Position numbers and translations under genes: made by a program. Positions 33,822 to 41,800 of a stretch of DNA of 64,000 nucleotides are shown here, piece after piece. The notes under the pieces are model-generated. The model worked only from the letters and a program-made list of their open reading frames with translations, was not told the origin of the DNA and did no database searches. The stretch's first letter is position 1. Each line of letters begins with the position of its first letter. Origin of the DNA: Paractinoplanes brasiliensis (GTDB lineage Bacteria > Actinomycetota > Actinomycetes > Mycobacteriales > Micromonosporaceae); NCBI RefSeq assembly GCF_004362215.1, contig NZ_SNWR01000001.1:6926001-6990000 (forward strand). Direction: 5' to 3'.

Positions 33822-34739
33822 ATGACCGACCGGGTGATGGTTTTTGCCCCCGCGCCGATTTTGACCGTCACGATCGAGCAGCACCACGATGCGCCGGATC
33901 TGCACGTCCACCCGGGCGGGCAGGGTGTCTGGCAGGCCCGCATGATCTCCGCGCTCGGAGTGCCGGTGACCTTGTGCGTCGCGCTCGGCGGGGAACCGGG
34001 GCTTCTTGTCGGGGCGCTGCTCGGGGAGGAGGGTTACGACGTGCGTGCGGTGTCCCGGCGCGCCGCGACCGGGTGGTACGTGCACGACCGCCGGGACGGG
34101 GAGCGGGACACGGTGGCCGAGCATCCGGGGGAGCCCCTGGAACGCCACGACCTCGACGAGCTGCACAACGTGGCGCTGACCGAGGGGCTGCGCTCGTCGG
34201 TGGCCGTGCTGAGCGGGCCGCACGGACCCTCGGTGGTCGACCCCGCCCTGTACGAGCGGCTCGCGGCTGATCTGACGGCGAACGGCGTACGGGTCGTGGC
34301 CGACCTGTCCGGGGACTACCTTTCCGCCGTACTGGAAGGTGGGGTGGCCTTCGTCAAGGTCAGTCACGAGGAGCTGATCGATGACGGCCTGGCCGGGGAC
34401 GACAGCGTCGACTCGCTGCTGGCCGCGGGGCGCAAACTGCTCGAACGCGGTGTCGAGGCGGTGCTGATCAGCCGGGCCGGGGATGCCGCGCTGGCGCTCT
34501 ACGACGGGCACGAGTGCGAGGTGCATCCGCCGCCGCTGCGGGTCAACGAGCATCGAGGAGCGGGGGACTCGATGACCGCGGGAGTGGCTTCGGTGCTGGC
34601 CCGGGGTGGTTCGATGGAGGAGGCCCTGCGTACGGGGTCGGCCGCGGGCGCCCTCAACGTGACCCGGCACGGCCTGGGGACAGGGCGGGGCGAGGCGGTG
34701 CGGGAGTTGATGAGCCGCGTCCGGATCGAGCCGCGATGA
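33822..34739 (+). CDS. PfkB-family sugar kinase (1-phosphofructokinase-like)
   Basis: Kinase of about 305 residues. The start VMVFAPAPILTVTIEQ and GGQGVWQARMISALGVPVTL correspond to the 1-phosphofructokinase/tagatose-6-phosphate kinase branch. The anion-hole and catalytic Asp are in HRGAGDSMTAGVASVL (usual GAGDS). ATG 33822 follows GAAGGCGG. Its stop overlaps surE (ATGA). Two adjacent genes for a sugar-phosphate kinase and a nucleotide/phosphate monoesterase suggest a small metabolic unit; substrate unknown. Confidence 0.9.
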   Translation: MTDRVMVFAPAPILTVTIEQHHDAPDLHVHPGGQGVWQARMISALGVPVTLCVALGGEPGLLVGALLGEEGYDVRAVSRRAATGWYVHDRRDGERDTVAEHPGEPLERHDLDELHNVALTEGLRSSVAVLSGPHGPSVVDPALYERLAADLTANGVRVVADLSGDYLSAVLEGGVAFVKVSHEELIDDGLAGDDSVDSLLAAGRKLLERGVEAVLISRAGDAALALYDGHECEVHPPPLRVNEHRGAGDSMTAGVASVLARGGSMEEALRTGSAAGALNVTRHGLGTGRGEAVRELMSRVRIEPR

Positions 34740-35536
34740 GGGTGCTCGTCACCAACGACGACGGGATCGCGGCGCCCGGTCTGGCCGCTCTGGCGTCGGC
34801 CGTTCCTTCCTCGTACGAGGTTGTCGTGGCCGCCCCTCGGGAAGAGGCCAGCGGCCTGAGCTCGGCGCTGACGGCGGTGGTCTCCGACGGCCAGATCATG
34901 ATCACGCCGGCTGACATCTCGGACCTGTCCGCGTACGGGGTGGCGGCCTCACCCGCGTACATCGTGGTGCTGGCGTCCTTGGGGGTCTTCGGCCCACCGC
35001 CGGACCTCGTGCTGTCCGGGATCAACCGGGGCGCCAACGCCGGACGGGCCGTGCTGCACTCGGCGACCGTCGGCGCGGCGCTGACCGCGGCCAATTACGG
35101 CATGCGGGCGATGGCGGTGTCGCTGGACGTGCTCCACCCGTCGGCCAAGGTGTCGGCCGCGTCCGGAGGCAACGCGATCGTGCTGCCCTCGGACGATGCG
35201 CTCCACTGGGGTGCCGCCGCCACAACCGCGGCCTCGTTGCTGGGTGTGCTCGAGGAAGCGCCCAAGGGCACGGTGTTCAACGTGAACGTGCCCGACCGTC
35301 CGGCGCCGCCCGACTTGCGCGAGGCCACGCTGGCGTCGTTCGGCCAGGCGGGCATCGCGGTCGCCGAGGCCGGGGAGGGTTTCGTCCGTACGACCATCGA
35401 GCGCGTCGACGAGCCGCTGGTGCCCGGCACCGACCTGGCACTGCTGGCCGACGGGTACGCGACAGTGACCGCCCTGCGCCCGCCCGCCGAGGTCCCCGGC
35501 ATCCGCATCCCCGCTCAGCGCCGGGTCTCCTCGTAG
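34736..35536 (+). CDS. surE: 5'/3'-nucleotidase SurE
   Basis: Metal-dependent phosphatase of 266 residues acting on nucleoside monophosphates. VTNDDGIAAPGLAAL holds the two metal Asp residues, VVAAPREEASGLSSALT the Ser loop, and LVLSGINRGANAGRAVLHSA the Asn/Gly loop. Length is standard. The ATG overlaps the kinase stop. Its last 22 bp overlap the end of the convergent mannosyltransferase gene. Confidence 0.95.
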   Translation: MRVLVTNDDGIAAPGLAALASAVPSSYEVVVAAPREEASGLSSALTAVVSDGQIMITPADISDLSAYGVAASPAYIVVLASLGVFGPPPDLVLSGINRGANAGRAVLHSATVGAALTAANYGMRAMAVSLDVLHPSAKVSAASGGNAIVLPSDDALHWGAAATTAASLLGVLEEAPKGTVFNVNVPDRPAPPDLREATLASFGQAGIAVAEAGEGFVRTTIERVDEPLVPGTDLALLADGYATVTALRPPAEVPGIRIPAQRRVSS

Positions 35537-36786
35537 AGCAGCGCCTTTTCGCGCGGCCGACTGCGGGTTCCGTCGTGCACCGGGATCAGCGCCGCCACGA
35601 GGATCGCCAGCAGCAGCCGTGACTCGCTCAGCGGTTCCAGGGCCGTCACCGGCAGCACCATCAGGGCCAGCACGGTCACCGGCCAGCCGAGCCGTACCCA
35701 TGCCGGCCCGGCAACCGGCAACAACGCGGCCGCCACGAGCCAGACCTGGTGATGGGTCCACGACACCGGTGACAACACCACGCTGGCCGCCCCCACCACC
35801 ACGGCGGCTCCGAGCCAGTGGTTCTCCCGAGCCAGCCGTACGCCCCGGACCAGCCCCGCTGCGGCGATGCCCCCGCCGATCGCGAGCACCAGCACCGACC
35901 GCGCGTGATCCGGCACATCGAGCCGCATGAGGGCGCCGTTGAGCGACTGGTTGCCCACGCCGGTGATGTAGCCGAGCCGGCTCACATGGAAGATCTCGCC
36001 CGCCCAGAACCGCCACGAGTCACCCGGCAGCGCGAGCGCCCCGGCCAGCCCGCACCCGGCGAACGTCACCGCCGCCGTGACCGCCGCCCGCTTCCGCCCG
36101 GAGAACCACAGCAGCGGCACAAAGATCAGCGGCGTGAGCTTGACGGCGGCCGCGATTCCGATGAGAACGCCGTTCCATCCCGTACGCCGCAGGACCAGCA
36201 GATCGGCTACGACAAGCGCGACGAGGAACAGGCTGACCTGCCCGTACTTCAGATTCGACGAAACCGGCGCCGAGACCACCAGAACCAGAGCCGCCACCCC
36301 AACCGCGCCCGCGATCCCTGTCGGGCGGTGACTCATCTCCGGCGCCGCGCTCCCCGTTGTTCGGTGGCTCATCTCCAGCGCTGCGCTCTCCGTCGTTTGG
36401 CGGCTTGTCTCCAGCGCTGCGCTTCCCGTCGTTCGGTGGCGCGTGACCAGCGCGGCCAGGGCGGGGATCCCCGTTCTTCGGTCGTGCATGACCAGTGTGG
36501 CCAGGGCGGCGACCGTGCCGAGGGTGGCCACTGTCCACGCGACCTGGACGACGAGGGTCGGCGCCCAGGTCAACGGCGCGAAGACCACGGCGGCGAACGG
36601 CGGATACGTGAAGGGCGCGGCCCCTCGCGTGAAGTCGTACAGGCTGCTGCCCTGGGCGAGCCCGTCGACCGCGCCCAGATAGACGGACAGATCGGTGAGC
36701 CGGAACTGCGCCGGCCGCCCCAGCGCCACACCGGCCGAGACGAGACCTGCCACGACGGCCGCCACCCAGATCCACCGCTTAGCCAT
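35515..36786 (-). CDS. GT87 polyprenol-phosphate-dependent mannosyltransferase
   Basis: Multi-pass membrane enzyme of 423 residues of the GT87 (DUF2029) type, which adds mannose from polyprenyl phosphate mannose on the outer face. The family start (FRLTDLSVYLGAVDGLAQGS, with the conserved Asp) and FTYPPFAAVVFAPLTW are present, as are several helices. Between two helices, near residues 120-160, three near-identical 12-residue units are inserted. Start ATG 36786 (MAKRWIW) is preferred because the longer frame adds only Arg/Pro text. Confidence 0.88.
   Translation of the reverse strand: MAKRWIWVAAVVAGLVSAGVALGRPAQFRLTDLSVYLGAVDGLAQGSSLYDFTRGAAPFTYPPFAAVVFAPLTWAPTLVVQVAWTVATLGTVAALATLVMHDRRTGIPALAALVTRHRTTGSAALETSRQTTESAALEMSHRTTGSAAPEMSHRPTGIAGAVGVAALVLVVSAPVSSNLKYGQVSLFLVALVVADLLVLRRTGWNGVLIGIAAAVKLTPLIFVPLLWFSGRKRAAVTAAVTFAGCGLAGALALPGDSWRFWAGEIFHVSRLGYITGVGNQSLNGALMRLDVPDHARSVLVLAIGGGIAAAGLVRGVRLARENHWLGAAVVVGAASVVLSPVSWTHHQVWLVAAALLPVAGPAWVRLGWPVTVLALMVLPVTALEPLSESRLLLAILVAALIPVHDGTRSRPREKALLYEETRR
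36321..36460 (-). repeat. 36-bp tandem repeat, about 3.5 units, in GT87 gene
   Basis: Units of 36 bp encode 12 residues (for example RTTGSAALETS, QTTESAALEMS, RTTGSAAPEMS with joining His/Arg). They sit in a loop between membrane helices and keep the frame. Confidence 0.85.
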
Positions 36787-37068
36787 GGTCGGAACTCTAC
36801 ATAGGGTGTGGCGAGCGCGAAAGGCCTGCGGCCGGCGAGGGGCTGGTCGGTGACGACGTTCCCGGAGTGCGTACGCCTGTGCGCCCAGTGCTGACGACAG
36901 AGGCACTGGGCTGCCCGGGACTACTCGAACGGGTCGGCCGGTCCGTGCGGCTCCTGCACCAGCAATTCCCTGACCGTCACGAGCTTCCGTGGATGGTCCC
37001 GCAACGGGTTCAACACGGGCCGGCAGTCAACGTAGCGTGCCCGTACCCGCAAGCTCACGATCCCAGGT
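36787..37068. other. Intergenic stretch upstream of the GT87 gene
   Basis: About 280 bases with no convincing gene. A plus-strand frame from 36867 reads RSVRLLHQQFPDRHELPWMV, which is suggestive of a gene remnant, but it lacks a start and a family match. The minus-strand text CCTATGTAG just before the GT87 start also occurs just before the PadR gene and may be part of a promoter. Confidence 0.4.
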
Positions 37069-38253
37069 TCAGGTGTCCGGAATCGGGGGCAAGGGTTCGG
37101 TGGCGTGCACGGCGAGCACCGCGAGGATCAGGGCTGTCAGGCCGAGGCCCCAGGGGTGTTCGACGAAGCCGAAGCCGAACGCTGTGGTGTTGTCGAGCAT
37201 GCGGGGGAGTGCGGCCTCGGGGCTGGTGGGCGCAGCGGACAACATGGGCGCCACCACCGATCCGGCCACCGCTGCGGTGACGCCCACCGCGATGCGGCCC
37301 GTGTTGCCGATCCGCCTCGGCGACCGGACCGCCGCCGTCCGGAGAACCGCCGCCCTCCGGAAAACTGACGCCACTGTGAAGGCCGTGCACAGCAGCAGCG
37401 GCCCGGCCATCACGGCGGTGTTGGCGAGCAGGATGTCGGAGGCGTGGAACGCCGTGCCGGAGGACTGGGCGCTGCCGAACGCCGCGGCCCCGTCGGCGAA
37501 ACGGGGGCCGAAGGCGACGACATCGCCGGGCAGCAGGGACAGGGGGAACCAGGCCGGGGCGCTCCAGGCCGGCGCACCGAGAACCGACGCGGCGTGCGCG
37601 GCGCCCGCGACGGTGGCCAGTTCGAGCGTGAGGAGGCTTCCGCCGGCGGCGACGGCGAGAGCCCGGCGGCGGTTGCCGTTGCCCACCAGGCGCCGCGACC
37701 ACCAGGTCACGGTGGCCAGGCCCGCGGCCCAGACCACGACGGCCGGGGCGATGTCGATCGCGCCCATGAACGGCATGACCGGCGCGGCGTTGCCCACGAA
37801 CAGGAACGCGAAGACGGCCACACCCATGAGGGCCGTCGACGCGCGGACCCGGGATCCGGCCACGGCCAGCCCGGCAGCCGCCACGACCAGCAGCACCGGC
37901 GCGAAGAACCCGGTGGAACGGGCGACGTTGGCCGCGAGGGCAGCGCACAGCGTCACGCCGGCCGCGACCGCTGACGCACGGCCGAGTTCCGACGCCCGAT
38001 CGCGCCACCCCGGCTCGCCGACAGCGGGTGACACGGCGAGCGAGGCGGCGAAGGCCAGCTTGCGCCGCCATCCACCGGCGAAGGCGAGCTCGGCCAGCCA
38101 CTCGTCGCGCATGACATCGGCCAGATCCTCGGGCCACCGCCGCGCGGCCACGACCACGAGCGCTCGCGCCACCCGGTCGGCGAAGTTCCCCGGCCCCCGC
38201 GCCGGCTGATCACTCGGCCCTCCCGGTTTCCCGGCCCGGGAACGGCGGCCCAT
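37069..38253 (-). CDS. Multi-pass membrane protein controlled by adjacent PadR gene
   Basis: Protein of 394 residues, unrecognised. The first 80 residues are soluble (RALVVVAARRWPEDLADVMR DEW-type text) and about nine hydrophobic segments follow (for example FFAPVLLVVAAAGLAVAG, TALMGVAVFAFLFVGNA, GLGLTALILAVLAVHA). Proteins with a similar N-terminal start often follow PadR genes in actinomycetes. ATG 38253 shares one base with the PadR stop (TGATG) and has AGGAGG four bases upstream, so it is coupled. Function unknown. Confidence 0.75.
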   Translation of the reverse strand: MGRRSRAGKPGGPSDQPARGPGNFADRVARALVVVAARRWPEDLADVMRDEWLAELAFAGGWRRKLAFAASLAVSPAVGEPGWRDRASELGRASAVAAGVTLCAALAANVARSTGFFAPVLLVVAAAGLAVAGSRVRASTALMGVAVFAFLFVGNAAPVMPFMGAIDIAPAVVVWAAGLATVTWWSRRLVGNGNRRRALAVAAGGSLLTLELATVAGAAHAASVLGAPAWSAPAWFPLSLLPGDVVAFGPRFADGAAAFGSAQSSGTAFHASDILLANTAVMAGPLLLCTAFTVASVFRRAAVLRTAAVRSPRRIGNTGRIAVGVTAAVAGSVVAPMLSAAPTSPEAALPRMLDNTTAFGFGFVEHPWGLGLTALILAVLAVHATEPLPPIPDT

Positions 38254-38579
38254 CACGCCTCCTGGGGGCGGCCCGCCGGCCCGGTCGCGCGGGACATCTG
38301 CTGCTGCATGAGGGCGACCTCACGCCGGGCGGCAACTGTGCCGTCGGGGGTCAGCTGGTAGTAGCGGCGGCTCGGGCGGCCCTCGGCGACCGGGTCGATC
38401 TGTTCCCAGTGCGACTCGACCCAGCCCGCGCGTTCGAGCCGGGCCAGGATCGGATAGAGCGTGCCGCTGGGCAGCCCGGACTGCTGCATCAGCTCGAGGC
38501 CGTATCGCTGCGCGCCCGGGTCGGCGAGCAGCCCCGCCAGAACCTTCAGCACCGACGCCGTGATCCGGGGCTCACCCAT
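38253..38579 (-). CDS. PadR-family transcriptional regulator
   Basis: Short PadR regulator of 108 residues with a winged helix: KVLAGLLADPGAQRYGLELM, SGLPSGTLYPILARLERAGW, and the wing (GRPSRRYYQLTPDGTVAA). Only a short C-terminal helix remains, as in the PadR-s2 group. ATG 38579 lies within an interrupted palindrome (ATGT-9-ACAT), similar to PadR sites, so self-control is likely. It is coupled to the downstream membrane protein. Confidence 0.92.
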   Translation of the reverse strand: MGEPRITASVLKVLAGLLADPGAQRYGLELMQQSGLPSGTLYPILARLERAGWVESHWEQIDPVAEGRPSRRYYQLTPDGTVAARREVALMQQQMSRATGPAGRPQEA

Positions 38580-38594
38580 GTACGCACCCTACAT
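38578..38594. promoter_or_regulatory. Possible PadR operator
   Basis: ATGTACGCACCCTACAT overlaps the PadR start codon. Known PadR sites are ATGT-8-ACAT; here the spacer is nine, so the match is close but not exact. Confidence 0.4.
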
Positions 38595-38816
38595 AGGTCC
38601 GGCTCGGCTTCGAGCCGACGCCTACCTGGGCGCCGGGGTCGCGTGCCTCCCGTACGAGAGCGATTTCGCCCTGATCAGGGAGCCGGCCCGGCTTGGCCGG
38701 GCTGCCCCGCACGCGGTCGACGAGGCGCTGGCCACCATGCGGGTGTTTCCCCAGCTGTACGGGCCTGGTCGTGTTGCGCCGCCCGACGTTTTCCACGCCG
38801 CCGGACATCCACCTGT
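38595..38816. other. Intergenic stretch with possible gene remnant
   Basis: About 220 bases between PadR and the end of the cydDC gene. A plus-strand frame reads ADAYLGAGVACLPYESDFAL and looks protein-like, yet no start, ribosome site or family can be assigned. It might be the remains of a deleted gene. Confidence 0.35.
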
Positions 38817-41800
38817 TCACGCCGCAACTGCGGTTCCCGCGCGGAGTGTCAACCGCCCAGCGCTGAGCTCGAGCACCCGGTCGACCCGGTCCAGCCCCTC
38901 GGTACGGTGCGTCAGCAACAACACCGTACGCCCGCCGGACGCGTCGAGCAGGTCGGCCATCACCGCCCCGGCGACGTCCTCGTCCAGCCCCTCCGTCGGC
39001 TCGTCGAGGATCAGCACCTCGGGCTCGGCCAGCAGGGCCCGCGCGGTGGCGAACCGGCGCGCCTGCCCGCCCGACATCGTGGCGCCGCCGCTGCCCAGCC
39101 AGGTGCCGAGGCCGTGCGGCAGGGCGCCGAGCCAGCTTTCGAGCCGTACGCGGGTGAGGGCGGCCCGCAGCTCGTCGTCGCTCGCGGCCGGCCGGGCCAG
39201 GCGCAGGTTCTCGCGGACCGTGGAGGCGAAGACGTGATCGGTGTCGTCACCGACCAGCACGATGCGGCCGCGGATGTCGTGTTCGGGGTGGTCCCGATGG
39301 GACATCGTGCCGGAGCGCGGGTCGAGGAGGCGGGCCACCACCGAGGCCAGGGTGGACTTGCCCTCGCCGGAACGGCCGACGACGGCCACCCGCTCGCCGG
39401 GGGCCAGGTCGAGATCGAGGTTGCGGAGAGCCGGTTCCCGCGCCGGGTCCCAGCCGGCCGTGACGGCGCGGAGGCTGATCGGCCCGATCGCGCCGGTTGC
39501 CTTCACCACCGCCCGCCCGTCGTTGGCCGATGGGGTTGTGCCGACCTCCTGGGTCGTCATGGCTACGGGTCGGTGTCCGGCTTTCGACTTGGCGGAAGGG
39601 AGGGGCCCTACCGTCGGGAAGGTGGCGCTGGGAGGGTCGGTTGTCAGGGCGGTCAGCCGGCGCTCTGCCGCGGCGGCCCGCAGGCGGGCCACGGCGGCGT
39701 CGGGCAGCGTGAGGACGGTCTCGCCCAGCACGACGGTCGCCAGCAGCAGCACGGCGGCCCATTCCGGGGTGAGCCCGCCCAGCGTGAACGCGGTGCCGAC
39801 CACGGCGACACCCCACCCGAGATGCGCGACCGCGGCGGCCGTCCCCGAGGCGTGGGCGGCTTTCGCCTCGAGGCGGGCCAGGTCGCGGCTGCGCCGATGC
39901 GGTACGTCGTCGGCCGCGCCCCCGAGGTCCTCGATGCCGTCGACGGTCTCGACCATCGCGTCCTTCATCCGGGCGCGGGCCTCGCCGGTGGCGTGCTCGT
40001 CCCGGCGCGCCTGGCGCACGGCCAGCAGCGGCGCCAGGACCCCGGCGACGAGAAGCCCCCCGGCCAGCGGCACCACGGCGCTCGGCGCGGCCAGGGTGAC
40101 CGTCGTTCCCGCCGTGACAACCGTGGCACCCGCGATCAGGGCGGGCAACCGGCCCCGGAGCAGTCCGTCAACCCGGGCGTCGACGTCACCGACCACCTTG
40201 GAGAGCAGGTCACCGCGCCGCCGCAGCCGCGGGCCGGGAACCCGCGGGATCAGGTCCGCGAAGACCCGGGCCCGCCAGGCGCCCAGACGCGCGAAGGCCA
40301 CATCGTGCGCCACGAGCCGTTCCAGATAGCGCAGCAGGGGCCGGGCGACCGCGCTGCCCCGCACCAGAACGACGGCGGTCGAGAGGCTCAGGACCGGGGG
40401 CATGCTCGACGCCCGTACGAGAAGCCAGGCCGCCGCACCGGTCAGCACCAGGCCCGCCAGGGACGACCCGCTGCCCAACGCGACGGCTACCGCGGACCCC
40501 GCCCTGGGGCGTCTCGAGACGCGCTGACACCGGTCAGCCCAGCGCGAACTCCTCCCGGGCCGCCGCCACCAGGCCGTCATCCGCCTGCTGGTCGACGCGC
40601 CATCCGTTCTGCGTGCCGTGTTCGGGCCGGCGTTCATCGGGTGGCGGCCCGTTGTGCCGGTGTTTGCCGGGGCGTGGCCTGTCATGCGGTGGCTGAGTGG
40701 GTCGCCGGCGGGTTTGTGGCCGGGAGAGTCGTCTCCAGTTGTGCGGTGGCGTGGTGAGTCGTTGCCGTTTGCGTCGGCGCTTGCTGACGGTCCGCCGCCC
40801 GGCTGGATACCGAGGAGGGAACCGGCTGACGACGGCACGGCGGACTCGGTCGGGCCGGCGGAATTCGCCCCGGATGAGGTTGACGGCGCAGGCGTTGCGA
40901 GGGAGACCACACGGTCGGCGGCGGCGAGCAGAGCGGGTCTGTGGGCGACCACCAAAACCGCTGCTCCGGCCCTCGCCGCCGCGCGCAGGCGGCCGATCAC
41001 TATCGACTCGGTGGCGGCGTCCAGGTGAGCGGTCGGCTCGTCCAGAAGCAACGTGACCGGTCGGGCGGCCCACTCGCCGCGTGCGCCGATCTGCTCGCGG
41101 TGGGTGGTGTTGCCCTGCTCGCGGTGGGTGATGCTCGCATGGTCGCGGTGGGTGGCGTTCGCCTGCTCGCGGTGGGTGGCACTGGCCCGCTTGCGGTGTG
41201 TGCCGTCGACCTGATCGGTGTTTGGCCCGTCGACCGGGTCGTGCGGGGCGGTGGCTCGGTGCAGCAGCGCGGCGAGGGCCAGACGCTGGCGTTGACCGGC
41301 GGAAACACCGGCGCCGCGTTCGCCCAGCGGGGTGTCGGGGGTGACGTCGCCGGTGAGGCCGACCGTGTGCAGGGCCTCGGCGATGTCGGCGGTCGGCGGG
41401 AAGAGGTCGGCGACCACGCGGGCGTGGGGCAGCGTGGGGCGTTGGGGCAGATAGAGCGGGTTCGCGGCGTACGCGACTCCGGCGGCCGCATCGTGCAAGC
41501 CCGCGAGGACACGCAGCGCCGTGGTCTTGCCCGCGCCGGAGGGGCCGCTCAACGCAACGATCTCACCCGGACTGACCACCAGTTCGTCGAGCACAGCGGC
41601 GTCGCGGATGGCTCCGGGATAACGAGCGCGAAGTCCCAGCGCCACAACGCCACCGCCCCCGACCGATGCGGTAACGGCATGGCCGCCAGGACACGATGAA
41701 TCAGCGGCATGACCGGCGATGGTGGTGCCGCTGGTCGCAACGGGCCCGTCCCATGCGGCTCCGGCATGACTCAGGCGTGGCGATGAAACAACGGCATGGC

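Noticed and set aside
38600..38816. Plus-strand protein-like text between PadR and cydDC
   Set aside because: No start or family could be assigned; kept only as an intergenic note.
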